This document shows, piece after piece, positions 14,065-22,270 of a DNA stretch of 22,270 nt (its first letter is position 1; each line of letters begins with the position of its first letter). The notes beneath the pieces are model-generated. The model was not told the origin of the DNA, did no database searches, and saw only the letters and a program-made list of their open reading frames with translations. The stretch spans positions 1-22,270 of the forward strand of contig CAXTCF010000058.1 in assembly GCA_964242945.1 (NCBI GenBank), given 5' to 3'. Source of the stretch: Mesorhizobium_B sp964242945 (GTDB lineage: Bacteria; Pseudomonadota; Alphaproteobacteria; Rhizobiales; Rhizobiaceae). The position numbers and the translations under genes were made by a program.

Positions 14065-16575
14065 ATGGCCAAGAAGGACGCGCGGCGCGCGCCCGGCCGG
14101 AAGAGCGCGTTTGCGCGCCGGCAAAAGGATTTGCCGGAGATCGCGGGCAGCGTCCGGGTGCTTGCCAAGCCGGCTCATCGCAGGCTGGTCGCTGCCGAAC
14201 CCGTGTTGCGCTGGGCGATACCCGCACTGACGATCGTCTTTCTGCTGCTCGTCGCAACCGCCCGCGTCCTGACGCTGATGGCGTCGCATGACGACGTCGA
14301 ACGGAGCGCCAAGGCATTGCTCGCGCTTTCCGCGGGCAATCTCGTGCATGGCGCCACGGTCGACGGCAGAGGCCGGCCCTTGTCGGAGGGCGAAGCAGGG
14401 GAACTGCTTGCCTCAACCGGGTCGCTGGGGACCTTGAGCGCGAGCCACGTGCTCATTCTGGCCGACAAGGATTTTAGGATTTCGGCGGTCGCGCCCGCTT
14501 CCATCGGCTGGCAGGGCCGCTCGCTCGATACGCTGATCGAGGGGGGACAGCCGCTGTTCCTCTTCGGCGAACGCGCCGGCACGATGGAAGTGCAGTTGGA
14601 CGGCCAGGACTGGTTCGCCTCTCTGCACAACGCGCCGGACCGCAGCCATGCCGCCGCGGTGATGGTGCCGCGCGAGGCCGTATTCGCGGACTGGCGCAAG
14701 ACCGTTTCGCTCAACGTGACGCTGTTCGTGCTGACGGCAGTGGTGCTCGGCGTGATCCTGTACGCCTATTTCCGGCAGGCCGCACGCGCGCAATCCGCCG
14801 ACCGGATGTACATGCGGGCACAGCAGCAGATGGACTTGGCGCTGGTGCGCGGACGCTGCGGCTTGTGGGACTGGGACATGGTGCGCCAGCGCATGTACTG
14901 GTCGCAGTCGATGTACGAGATACTGGGCTATGAGCCCTGCGACTCCATGCTTTCCTTTGCGGAAGTAGCCGACATCATCCACCCGGAAGACGGCGACCTG
15001 TTTACGCTGGCGAGCCGTATCACCGCGCGCGAGATCGACCAGATCGACCAAGTCTTCCGGATGCGCTCGGCTAAGGACGAGTGGGTCTGGATGCGGGCCC
15101 GCGCGGAGGTGGTGGACCGCTCCGCGCCGGAGATCCACCTGATCGGCATCGCCATCGACGTTACGGAGCAGCAGGACCTGGCGCTTCGCTCGGAAGCCGC
15201 CGACCAGCGCCTGCGCACCGCCATCGAGACGATCACCGAGTCCTTCGTGCTCTGGGATGCGGGCGAACGGCTGGTGATGTGCAACACCAAGTTCCAGCAA
15301 GACACCGGCTTGGCCGACTGCGACGTTCTGGCAGGCACGCCGCGCGGGGTTATCGAAGGGCGCATGAACCGCTACGCCTTCGAGCGCCGCCTCGCCAGCT
15401 CGCATGCAGCGCGCGGAAGCTCGGTCTTCGAGCGGCAGCTGCCCGACGGGCGCTGGCTCCAGGTCAACGAGCTGCGCACGCGCGACGGCGGCCTCGTTTC
15501 GGTCGGCACCGACATCACGCAGATCAAGCAGCATCAGGACAAGCTGGTGGACAGCGAGCGGCGCCTGATGAACACCATTCACGACCTGAGTCTGGCGCGC
15601 CGCGCGGAAGAGGAGCGCTCGCGCCAGCTTGTCGAGCTGAATCGCGAATACATGAAGGAAACCGAGCGCGCGGAGGCCGCGAACCGGGCGAAGTCCAAGT
15701 TCCTCGCCAATATGAGCCACGAACTGCGCACGCCGCTCAACGCCATCATCGGCTTTTCCGAAGTCATGAGTTCCAAGCTGTTCGGCCCGCTCGGCAACGA
15801 GCGTTACGACGAGTATCTCGGCGACATCCACGCCAGCGGCACGCACCTGCTCGGCGTCATCAACGACATCCTCGACATGTCCAAGATCGAAGCCGGCCAG
15901 TTCGTGATGGAAAGCGAGGAAATCGACCTCTGCCCGCTGATCAGCGAAACCGTGCGCGTCTTGGCGCTTCAGGCGGCGGAGAAGAAGATCAGCGTGGAGA
16001 CCCGCATCGCCGACTCCATCCGGCTCTTCGCCGACCGGCGCGCGATCAAGCAGATCATCATCAACCTGCTTTCCAACGCGGTGAAGTTCTCGAACGAGGG
16101 CGGGCACATCAATGTGCGGGCGCGGCGTTTCGGCGGCGCCGTGATGCTGATAATCGAAGACAACGGCTGCGGCATCCCGAAGGAGGCGCTGGCCAAGCTC
16201 GGACTCCCCTTCGAGCAGGTGCAGAACCAGTACACCAAGACGCATGCGGGCTCAGGCCTGGGGCTCGCCATCTCCCGTTCACTGGCCGAACTGCATGGCG
16301 GCACACTGAAAATCCGCTCGGCCGAGGGTCAGGGCACGGTGGTTTCCGTGCGCCTGCCGGCCGGCAAGGCGGCGAGCGCTCCGGCAAAGGCCAGCAAGGT
16401 CATGGTGAAGACCGGCGGACCCAAGGGTGAGCGGCGCTCTATCGCAGCCGCGGCGAACCGCAACGAGCGCTTGAGCGCCAAACCGAAGCCTTCGGGCACG
16501 GACCTGCTCGTGGCGGAACTCGCGGCGCTACGCGCAGGCGAGGCGCCGCCGCCTGCCGGCATGCCGTTGCAGTGA
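14065..16575 (+). CDS. Membrane PAS-domain sensor histidine kinase (PleC/DivJ/CbrA type)
   Basis: An 836-residue hybrid-free sensor kinase. Two membrane helices (about 50-72 and 215-236) enclose a periplasmic domain of some 140 residues. Two cytosolic PAS domains follow (about 258-370, starting RGRCGLWDWD, and 382-488, with SFVLWDAGERLVMCN). A short coiled coil leads to the HisKA helix with H552 (SHELRTPLNAIIGFSEVM). The ATPase domain has NLLSNAVKFS, DNGCGIP and GSGLGLAISRSLAELHGG. The kinase core resembles the alphaproteobacterial PleC/DivJ cell-cycle kinases, and overall length and layout resemble Sinorhizobium CbrA; that identity is inference. ATG at 14065 is chosen because GGGGG stands at 14053-14057; an upstream TTG at 13999 would add 22 poor residues. 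No response regulator is adjacent on this strand, so its partner is probably encoded elsewhere. Confidence 0.88.
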   Translation: MAKKDARRAPGRKSAFARRQKDLPEIAGSVRVLAKPAHRRLVAAEPVLRWAIPALTIVFLLLVATARVLTLMASHDDVERSAKALLALSAGNLVHGATVDGRGRPLSEGEAGELLASTGSLGTLSASHVLILADKDFRISAVAPASIGWQGRSLDTLIEGGQPLFLFGERAGTMEVQLDGQDWFASLHNAPDRSHAAAVMVPREAVFADWRKTVSLNVTLFVLTAVVLGVILYAYFRQAARAQSADRMYMRAQQQMDLALVRGRCGLWDWDMVRQRMYWSQSMYEILGYEPCDSMLSFAEVADIIHPEDGDLFTLASRITAREIDQIDQVFRMRSAKDEWVWMRARAEVVDRSAPEIHLIGIAIDVTEQQDLALRSEAADQRLRTAIETITESFVLWDAGERLVMCNTKFQQDTGLADCDVLAGTPRGVIEGRMNRYAFERRLASSHAARGSSVFERQLPDGRWLQVNELRTRDGGLVSVGTDITQIKQHQDKLVDSERRLMNTIHDLSLARRAEEERSRQLVELNREYMKETERAEAANRAKSKFLANMSHELRTPLNAIIGFSEVMSSKLFGPLGNERYDEYLGDIHASGTHLLGVINDILDMSKIEAGQFVMESEEIDLCPLISETVRVLALQAAEKKISVETRIADSIRLFADRRAIKQIIINLLSNAVKFSNEGGHINVRARRFGGAVMLIIEDNGCGIPKEALAKLGLPFEQVQNQYTKTHAGSGLGLAISRSLAELHGGTLKIRSAEGQGTVVSVRLPAGKAASAPAKASKVMVKTGGPKGERRSIAAAANRNERLSAKPKPSGTDLLVAELAALRAGEAPPPAGMPLQ

Positions 16576-16611
16576 ACGGCGAAGGCGGCTTTCGGCTCTC
16601 TGCGGCGAGCC

Positions 16612-17049
16612 TTACTTCTTGGGCTTCGGCGGTTTGCGCTTCGGCATCTCGTCGGGCGAGAGCTTGCCGTCGGCGTTCTTGTCCAGCCGCGTGAACCGCG
16701 TCTTCTGGCGCGCCTCCATCTCCGCTTGGCTGACGGCGCCGTCGCCGTCCGTGTCGAAGCGCCTGACGATCCGCTGGGCCGTGCGTTCGGCGCGCAGGCG
16801 GATGATCTCGTCCGCGATCTCCCCAACCGTCATCTTGCCGTCGCGGTCGGCATCGGCACCCGCCAGGTAGCCGTCGCTCATGGCGGCGAACTCTCCAAGC
16901 GAGAGGTCGCCGCTTTTGTCGGCATCGGCGCGCTGGAAGCGGGTGGGCGCCGTTGGAGCCTTCTGCGCCCCATCCGCAGCAAGCGAGGAAGTGACCGCAC
17001 CTGCCCCGGCCAAAAGCACGAGCGCAGTTCCGAAAAGCGTTCTCACCAT
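16612..17049 (-). CDS. Secreted four-EF-hand calcium-binding protein
   Basis: A 145-residue protein with an N-terminal signal peptide (basic start, hydrophobic 4-18, likely cut near SSLAA at 21-25), so it should be periplasmic or exported. Four canonical 12-residue EF-hand loops follow, at 42-53, 66-77, 99-110 and 123-134, each with acidic residues at positions 1, 3 and 12 except that loop four has asparagine at position 3. The tail is lysine- and proline-rich. ATG at 17049 has GGAAGA just upstream. It lies only 21 bases after the glnE stop on the same strand, so it is probably the last gene of that transcript. It converges on the PAS histidine kinase gene across 36 bases with no clear terminator. 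Confidence 0.88.
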   Translation of the reverse strand: MVRTLFGTALVLLAGAGAVTSSLAADGAQKAPTAPTRFQRADADKSGDLSLGEFAAMSDGYLAGADADRDGKMTVGEIADEIIRLRAERTAQRIVRRFDTDGDGAVSQAEMEARQKTRFTRLDKNADGKLSPDEMPKRKPPKPKK

Positions 17050-17070
17050 CGATTCTTCCTCAGTTGCAAC

Positions 17071-20052
17071 TCAAGGGTGGTTCGGCGTTTCAGCCGCGTC
17101 AAGCGCCCTGGCAGCAATGAGCTGTTCGAAACTTGTCGCCGCCGCCCGCTCCGTTTCAATGAGTTGCGCCCCAAGCACTTCGATGTCCGGTGATCCGGTG
17201 ACCGAAAGCAGCAGGTCGATCAACCCAGGCGGCGCTTCGCCCGGCTCGAAGCGCTCTTCGAGGCAAAGCCTCGTCAGTTGCGTGATCGTGTTGAAGAGCC
17301 GATACGCTGCGAGGAGATCCACTTGCCTTTCGCCTGCCCCGAAGGACGGATCCAGCGCGGCAAGCACCGATGCAGTAGCCGTTCCTGTTTCAGCCGCGAC
17401 CTTGCCGGCCAGCACGGCGCTTTGCGCGATGAATTCCAGGTCGATGATCCCGCCGCGGACGAATTTGAGGTCCCAAGGATCGCGCGGCGGCTTTTCGCGG
17501 GCGAGAATTCCGCGCATCTCGGCGGCATCCGCGAACAGCTTGTTCCGGTCTCGCGGCATCCCCACGACCGCCGCGACTTCTCTTGCCACTTCGGCGCAGA
17601 ACTCGCCGTCGCCGGCAACCGTGCGCGCACGCGCGAGCGCCATGTGCTCCCAAGTCCAGGCCTCATTCCGCTGATACCGTCTGAAAACGGAAAGTCTGGT
17701 GGCCACGGGTCCCTTGTTGCCGGAAGGGCGCAGCCGGAGGTCGATGGCGTAGAGCACGCCTTCAGCGGTCGGCGCCGATACGGCGGCAACCAAGCGCTGG
17801 GTCAGCCGCGCGAAGTATTGTGAAGGCGCCAGCGGCTTGGCGCCGTCGGACTGAGGTGCATCCTCGTCATGCTCATAAAGCAGGATCAAATCTACATCGG
17901 AACCGGCGGTGATTTCCCGGCTGCCAAGCCGGCCAAGTCCAAGCACGGCGACCCGGCCACCAGGCACCAGCCCATGCCTTTCCTCCATTTCGCGCCGCAC
18001 TTCATGCAAGGCACGGATGATGGCGAGGTCGGCCAAGTCGGAAAAGGCCTCCCCCGCTTGGCGGGCGTCGAGGACGCCGAGCAGCAGCCGCACCCCGATG
18101 CCGAATTTCTGTTCCGCGACGAAGATGCGCAGCCGGTCGAGAACCTCCTCAAAATGCCGTGTCGCCTCCAGAAAGGCGGCAAGCCGCCCTGCAAGGGTGG
18201 CGCGGTCCGGCATGTCGCTGAACAAAGCGGGATCCAGCAGGCCGTCGAACACATGCGGCCGGCGCGTGATGATCGCGGCAAGCCGTGGCGCGGCGCCGAG
18301 GATCAGGCTCAGCAGGTCAAGCAGGCGGCGGTTCGATTGAAGCAGCGAGAAAAGCTGGATGCCGGCCGGCAGCCCGCGCAGAAAGGCGTCGAAGTTGAGC
18401 AGCGCTTGGTCCGCGCGCCCTGTTTCGGAGAAGCTCTGGAGCAGTGCCGGCGTCAGTTCCGTCAGCCGTTCCCGCGCTTCGGCCGACTGCGTGGCGCGAT
18501 AGCGGCCGAAATGCCAGGAGCGGATCACCGCCGCCATGTCGGAGGGGCGGGAAAAACCCAGTGCAGCGAGGGTTTGCAGGGTACCGGGGTCGTCGGCCGT
18601 GCCCGTAAAAACGAGATTTCCCGGCCTTCCGGAAAGCGCGGGCTGGTTTTCGAAGAGAGCAGCATACTGCCGCTCGACCTCGCTTAGAACCGTCGTAAGC
18701 TCCGCCTCGAACGGCTCTCGCGCGGAAAGCCCAAGGAGCCGCGCAACGCGCTCCAGCCCATCGCCGTCTTCGGGCAGCGTGTGCGTCTGCTCGTCGGCGA
18801 TCATCTGCAAGGCGTGCTCTACGCGCCGCAGAAACCAGTAGCAGCGCGCCAGCCCGTCCGCGACGCCCCCTCCGATCCAGCCCCGCCTCGCCAATTCGCC
18901 AAGCATCGGCACGGTCCGGCGACCGCGCAGATTGGGGTAGCGTCCGCCAGCAATAAGCTGCTGCGTTTGCACGAAGAACTCGACCTCGCGGATGCCGCCG
19001 CGTCCGAGCTTCACATTGTGGCCGGGCACGGACACCGCCCCGAAGCCCTTGTGGGCGTGGATCTGCCGCTTGATCGAGTGGATGTCGGCGATTGCCGCAT
19101 AGTCGAGATAGCGCCGCCAGACGAAAGGCCGCAATTCCCTGAGGAACGCCTCGCTCGCCGCCCGGTCCCCAGCGACCGGCCGCGCCTTGATCATCGCGGC
19201 GCGCTCCCAGTTCTGGCCCCGCCCCTCGTAGTAGGTCAGCGCCGCCTCGGCGGCTAAGGCGAGCGGCGTCGAGCCGGGGTCGGGTCGCAAGCGCAGATCG
19301 GTGCGGAAGACATAGCCGTGTTCCGTTCGGTCCTGAAGGATACGCACCAGCCGTCGGGTCAGGCGCGCCCAGAACTCCGCCGCTGCCATCGGGTCGGGCA
19401 CGGCCGGCGCGCGGGGATCGAAGAACACGACGAGGTCGATGTCGGACGAAAAGTTCAATTCCTCCCCGCCGAGCTTACCCATGCCGAGCACGATCAGGCC
19501 GGACCCTTCGCTGGGCCGGGCAAGGTCGGGCAGACGCAGCTTTCCTTTTGCATGCGCCTCGCGCAGGAGGAAATCGACTGCGGCGCCCGTGCACGCCTCG
19601 GCCAAAGCGCTCAATCGCCGGACGGAAAGCGGCACGTCGGCTTGGCCCGAAAGGTCTGCCAGCGCGATCAGAAAGTGCGCTTCGCCCTTGGCAAGCCGCA
19701 GCGCTTTCATCACGCTAGCTTCCGTCGCGCCTTCTGCTTGGCCCGCCGCTGCGATCTCAGCCAGGATCTCCGCCAGCCGCTCTTCAGCATCTTGGCCCAG
19801 CGCGCGGGCAAGGATTTCAGGCCGCCGGCGCGCGGCGTCGCGCAGGAACGGCGAGAGTTCGAACACGGCCTCCAAGAATGCGGTCCCGCCTCCGCTTTTC
19901 CGGAGCGAAGCTGCCAGAACTGCTTCCCCTGCCTCCTCCGCGGCTTCAGCGACCTGCGCCAGGGCGGAGAGTGCATCCTGCTTGTTGAGCGGGCGCAGTG
20001 CCCTCGCTGGCTTGTCGAAGAGCCCTTTCCCCGTGCGAGGGCCGGACGCCAT
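17071..20052 (-). CDS. glnE: Bifunctional glutamine synthetase adenylyltransferase / adenylyl-removing enzyme
   Basis: A 993-residue GlnE that attaches AMP to, and removes it from, the dodecameric GlnA, switching glutamine synthesis off and on in answer to PII and glutamine. It has the usual two nucleotidyltransferase domains: the N-terminal de-adenylylase with GMGKLGGEELNFSSDIDL (SDIDL at 203-207), and the C-terminal adenylylase with GLGRLGSREITAGSDVDL (SDVDL at 718-722). A regulatory linker lies between them. The length is normal for Rhizobiales. The ATG at 20052 overlaps the stop of the upstream kinase gene (TGATG), implying translational coupling. The frame stays open far upstream inside the kinase gene, but that extension is not GlnE-like. 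Confidence 0.96.
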   Translation of the reverse strand: MASGPRTGKGLFDKPARALRPLNKQDALSALAQVAEAAEEAGEAVLAASLRKSGGGTAFLEAVFELSPFLRDAARRRPEILARALGQDAEERLAEILAEIAAAGQAEGATEASVMKALRLAKGEAHFLIALADLSGQADVPLSVRRLSALAEACTGAAVDFLLREAHAKGKLRLPDLARPSEGSGLIVLGMGKLGGEELNFSSDIDLVVFFDPRAPAVPDPMAAAEFWARLTRRLVRILQDRTEHGYVFRTDLRLRPDPGSTPLALAAEAALTYYEGRGQNWERAAMIKARPVAGDRAASEAFLRELRPFVWRRYLDYAAIADIHSIKRQIHAHKGFGAVSVPGHNVKLGRGGIREVEFFVQTQQLIAGGRYPNLRGRRTVPMLGELARRGWIGGGVADGLARCYWFLRRVEHALQMIADEQTHTLPEDGDGLERVARLLGLSAREPFEAELTTVLSEVERQYAALFENQPALSGRPGNLVFTGTADDPGTLQTLAALGFSRPSDMAAVIRSWHFGRYRATQSAEARERLTELTPALLQSFSETGRADQALLNFDAFLRGLPAGIQLFSLLQSNRRLLDLLSLILGAAPRLAAIITRRPHVFDGLLDPALFSDMPDRATLAGRLAAFLEATRHFEEVLDRLRIFVAEQKFGIGVRLLLGVLDARQAGEAFSDLADLAIIRALHEVRREMEERHGLVPGGRVAVLGLGRLGSREITAGSDVDLILLYEHDEDAPQSDGAKPLAPSQYFARLTQRLVAAVSAPTAEGVLYAIDLRLRPSGNKGPVATRLSVFRRYQRNEAWTWEHMALARARTVAGDGEFCAEVAREVAAVVGMPRDRNKLFADAAEMRGILAREKPPRDPWDLKFVRGGIIDLEFIAQSAVLAGKVAAETGTATASVLAALDPSFGAGERQVDLLAAYRLFNTITQLTRLCLEERFEPGEAPPGLIDLLLSVTGSPDIEVLGAQLIETERAAATSFEQLIAARALDAAETPNHP

Positions 20053-21503
20053 CACGCCGCAGCCTTCAGCTTGGGGAATGTCATCGCCACCGTGAGCCCC
20101 GGCGTTCCCGGCAGCAGTTCCAGCCGCCCCCCATGGAACTTGGTCACGGCCTTCGCGATGGAAAGGCCAAGCCCGGAACCCGGCTCGGTGCGGCTCTTCT
20201 CCAGCCGGACAAAGCGCTCCTTGGCCCGTTCGCGGTCGGCGGCATCGGGTATGCCCGGCCCGTTGTCGGCGACGGAAAGGCGCAGGTCGCTCTCCTCGCT
20301 TGCCAGCGTCACCGTCACTTCCGCGCCAGCCCCATCCCCTCCTGCATACTTGATCGCATTGTCCACGACGTTGGCCAGCGCCTGCCCGATCAATTCGCGA
20401 TTGCCCTCCATCTTCGAAGCTCCCGACACGGACGCCCGCAGCGCCACGCCGCGCTCCTCGGCAAGCGGCTCGTAAAGCTCCAGCACGTCCCACACCGTGT
20501 CGGCCAGATCGAGCGGCGCAAACGGCGCGCTGGAGCTTTGCCCGGCTTCGAGCCGCGAGATCATCAGGATGGCGTTGAACGTGCGGATCAGCCCGTCCGA
20601 GCGAGAAATCGCGCCTTCCAAGGCTTCGCGATAGGTCGCGGCGTCTTCGCTTCCGGATGCGAGCGCCGCCTCCGCCTGGTTGCGCAGCCGCGTCAGCGGG
20701 GTCTTCAGATCGTGGGCGATGTTGTCGGAAACCTGCTTCAAACCTTCGTTCAAGTCGGCGATCTTGGCCAGCATGGCGTTCAGGTTTTCCGACAGACGGT
20801 CGAACTCGTCGCCGCTTCCGGAAACCGGCAAGCGGCCGGAAAGGTCGCCGCCCATGATGCGCCGGCTGGCGCCCGACAGGTTGTCGATGCGCCGCAGCGC
20901 TCTCCGCCCGACGAAGAACCAGATCAGCAGCCCGCTGACGCCCATCAGCCCAAGCGCCAGCATCAGCGCGCGCCGGATGATCTGACCCAATCGTTCAGGC
21001 TCGCCGAGGTCGCGTCCGACCAGCACGATCATGCCGTTCGGCAGACGCTGCACGAGCGCGATCGCATCGTGCCGCGTTGCGGTTGTCGAGGCTTGCCCGC
21101 CGTGGCCGCTCTGCGCGGCGGAACGGCCCTCCCCATAGCGCTCATAGGCGAAAGGCAGTTCGCTCCAGCCGTCTTGCTTAAGGATTGCCGGGTCGAGGCT
21201 TTCCACGTTGCCCGCCAGGATCGTCCCGGCCGCGTCCGCGATGAGGTAGAGGTTGGCCCCCGGCTGGCGCGAGCGCAGGCCGATGGTGCGCACAAGCAGC
21301 GGAAGGCTGCCGCGCCGATAGGCGTTGGCAAGGCCCGCTACCTCCTCGTTGATCGTCACCTTGGTCTGCGAAATGAGCATCCGCTCCGAAAGCGACGTCA
21401 TGTAGAAGACGAGAATGGCGGCGCAGAGCGAAAAAAGCAGAAAATAGAGGGCGGATAGACGGGCGGCCGTGGTCCGCATCACCGGCGGCAGGGCGAGCGC
21501 CAT
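20052..21503 (-). CDS. HAMP-domain sensor histidine kinase
   Basis: A 483-residue membrane sensor kinase paired with the response regulator four bases upstream. TM1 spans about 14-36 and TM2 about 178-198, with a periplasmic sensor domain of some 140 residues between. A HAMP linker (about 199-252) leads to the phosphorylated H264 in NIAHDLKTPLTRLRNQ. The ATPase has the N box NVVDNAIKYAGG, DNGPGIP and GSGLGLSIAKAVTKFHGG. The sensor domain carries no fold I recognise. ATG at 21503 is used; ATG at 21479 (MRTTAARL) is possible. The order regulator-kinase-glnE is, as I recall, conserved in Rhizobiales, but the signal sensed is not established from sequence. Confidence 0.92.
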   Translation of the reverse strand: MALALPPVMRTTAARLSALYFLLFSLCAAILVFYMTSLSERMLISQTKVTINEEVAGLANAYRRGSLPLLVRTIGLRSRQPGANLYLIADAAGTILAGNVESLDPAILKQDGWSELPFAYERYGEGRSAAQSGHGGQASTTATRHDAIALVQRLPNGMIVLVGRDLGEPERLGQIIRRALMLALGLMGVSGLLIWFFVGRRALRRIDNLSGASRRIMGGDLSGRLPVSGSGDEFDRLSENLNAMLAKIADLNEGLKQVSDNIAHDLKTPLTRLRNQAEAALASGSEDAATYREALEGAISRSDGLIRTFNAILMISRLEAGQSSSAPFAPLDLADTVWDVLELYEPLAEERGVALRASVSGASKMEGNRELIGQALANVVDNAIKYAGGDGAGAEVTVTLASEESDLRLSVADNGPGIPDAADRERAKERFVRLEKSRTEPGSGLGLSIAKAVTKFHGGRLELLPGTPGLTVAMTFPKLKAAA

Positions 21504-21507
21504 GCCG

Positions 21508-22182
21508 TTACGGCGCCTTCAGCATGTAGCCCGCGCCGCGGATCGTGTGCAGCAGCGGCTTGTCAAAGCCCTTCTCGATCTTGGAGCGCAAGCGCGAAAC
21601 GTGGACGTCGATCACGTTGGTCTGCGGGTCGAAATGGTAGTCCCAGACGTTTTCGAGCAGCATGGTCCGCGTCACCACATGGCCGGCATGGCGCATGAGG
21701 TATTCCAGCAGGCGGAACTCGCGGGGCTGGAGCGTGATCTCCTTGCCGGCCCGCCGCACGGCATGGGACAGTCGGTCGAGTTCGAGGTCGCCGACGCGGT
21801 AGAGCGTCTCGGCCCCCCGCTCGCCGGAGCGGCGGTTCAGCGCTTCCGCGCGCGCCAGAAGCTCGGAAACGGCATAGGGCTTGGTCAAGTAGTCGTCGCC
21901 GCCTGCCCGCAATCCGGTGACGCGGTCGTCCACCTCGCCGAGGGCTGAGAGAATCAAAACCGGTGTCGAGTTGCCGCGCGAGCGCAGGCCCGCGATCACG
22001 GAAAGGCCGTCGCGCCTGGGCAGCATGCGATCGACCACCATCACGTCATAGTCGCCGGAGTCGGCCAACGCGAAGCCGGTTTCGCCGTCACCCGCGACAT
22101 GGACGAGATGGCCCGCTTCGGTCAGGGCCTTCTGGAGGTATTCGGCCGCTTCGCGGTCATCCTCGATCACGAGAATCTTCAT
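21508..22182 (-). CDS. OmpR/PhoB-family response regulator
   Basis: A 224-residue transcription regulator. The receiver domain (1-115) has the acidic pocket at E7-D9, phospho-acceptor D51 in VMVVDRMLPRRDG and K101 in DYLTKPY. The C-terminal winged helix (about 127-222) shows LQPREFRLLEYLMRHAGHVVTR and DVHVSRLRSKI typical of OmpR-type DNA binding. I chose the ATG at 22182 (MKILVIEDD), which has AAAGG four bases upstream and matches the usual start of the family; an ATG at 22200 would add six residues. It is the first gene of the unit with the HAMP kinase, glnE and the EF-hand gene. Its targets are unknown. Confidence 0.93.
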   Translation of the reverse strand: MKILVIEDDREAAEYLQKALTEAGHLVHVAGDGETGFALADSGDYDVMVVDRMLPRRDGLSVIAGLRSRGNSTPVLILSALGEVDDRVTGLRAGGDDYLTKPYAVSELLARAEALNRRSGERGAETLYRVGDLELDRLSHAVRRAGKEITLQPREFRLLEYLMRHAGHVVTRTMLLENVWDYHFDPQTNVIDVHVSRLRSKIEKGFDKPLLHTIRGAGYMLKAP

Positions 22183-22227
22183 GGCGCCTTTATAGGGCAT
22201 CTCGGCTTCCGTGCTGCCCGAAGATTC

Positions 22228-22262
22228 GCGGGGGGGGGGCGGTCTGACCAGCCCCCCCCCGC
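22228..22262. repeat. G10/C9 homopolymer palindrome upstream of the response regulator
   Basis: Ten G (22230-22239) and nine C (22252-22260) are arranged as arms of an inverted repeat flanked by GC on each side, with GGT-CTG-ACC in the middle. That gives an 11-bp all-GC stem. It lies 46 bases upstream of the regulator ATG, where a promoter or leader would be expected. Homopolymer length may be unreliable in the reads. Confidence 0.7.
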
Positions 22263-22270
22263 CAACGACC

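Noticed and set aside
14413..16245. Open frame of 610 codons opposite the PAS histidine kinase
   Set aside because: It is antisense to a gene with clear PAS, HisKA and ATPase motifs and shows no motif of its own.
16576..16611. Terminator between the convergent PAS kinase and EF-hand genes
   Set aside because: AAGGC and GCCTT at the ends can pair, but the inside does not continue the stem and no T tract follows.
20053..20493. N-terminal extension of glnE into the kinase gene
   Set aside because: The sequence is an out-of-frame reading of the kinase ATPase domain; the ATG at 20052, coupled to the kinase stop, gives the normal GlnE length.
19998..21458. Open frame of 486 codons on the plus strand opposite glnE and the HAMP kinase
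   Set aside because: It spans two real genes on the other strand and has no motif; a shadow frame.
1..22270. CRISPR arrays, tRNA or rRNA genes, insertion sequences, phage or defence genes
   Set aside because: I saw no regularly spaced repeats, cloverleaf-forming segments, transposase or integrase motifs, or nuclease/toxin genes. All long stretches are taken by metabolic and regulatory genes.

Overview
The window is GC-rich, densely packed chromosomal DNA of an alphaproteobacterium, most probably a member of the Rhizobiales close to Mesorhizobium or another Phyllobacteriaceae genus. The pointers are the glxBCD/glnT-type operon, the order response regulator - histidine kinase - glnE, a perfect Irr-type iron control element, and a short palindrome of a kind scattered through alphaproteobacterial genomes. 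I see thirteen protein genes. I see no tRNA, rRNA, CRISPR array, insertion sequence or phage gene, and no gene-free stretch longer than 300 bases.

Left part (1-4828, minus strand): a tight five-gene operon. It runs from a class II amidotransferase subunit (mgsA/glxB), through a glutamate-synthase GXGXG-domain subunit (mgsB/glxC) and an FMN-binding glutamate-synthase-like subunit (mgsC/glxD), to an OsmC-family thiol protein and a glutamine-synthetase-like ligase (glnT/gmaS). The three split glutamate-synthase pieces plus the ligase match the synthetic half of the N-methylglutamate pathway for methylated amines. No N-methylglutamate dehydrogenase genes are present here. The FMN subunit has no cysteines where bacterial glutamate synthase carries its [3Fe-4S] ligands.

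5006-5285: a 70-residue four-cysteine protein under a perfect iron control element (TTTAGAA-N3-TTCTAAA) that overlaps the likely promoter. A terminator-like hairpin pair follows the gene.

5392-9911: a minus-strand pair, adenine deaminase then a CodA-like deaminase with an altered active-site residue. It diverges from a plus-strand fumarylacetoacetate-hydrolase-family enzyme that ends in a strong hairpin.

10037-16575: an EamA/DMT permease (minus) divergent from pepN (plus). A PAS-domain membrane histidine kinase of the PleC/DivJ/CbrA type follows pepN, preceded by a nested inverted repeat.

16612-22182 (minus strand): a four-gene unit transcribed leftward. It encodes an OmpR-type response regulator, a HAMP histidine kinase, GlnE (overlapping the kinase stop codon by one base) and a secreted EF-hand protein. 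A G10/C9 palindrome lies upstream of the regulator at the window edge.

Overall this is mostly housekeeping and nitrogen/nucleobase metabolism. I found no clear new defence or mobile system. The best leads are the Irr-controlled cysteine protein, the glx/mgs operon with an embedded OsmC gene and no visible iron-sulfur site, and the CodA homologue with cysteine at position 314.
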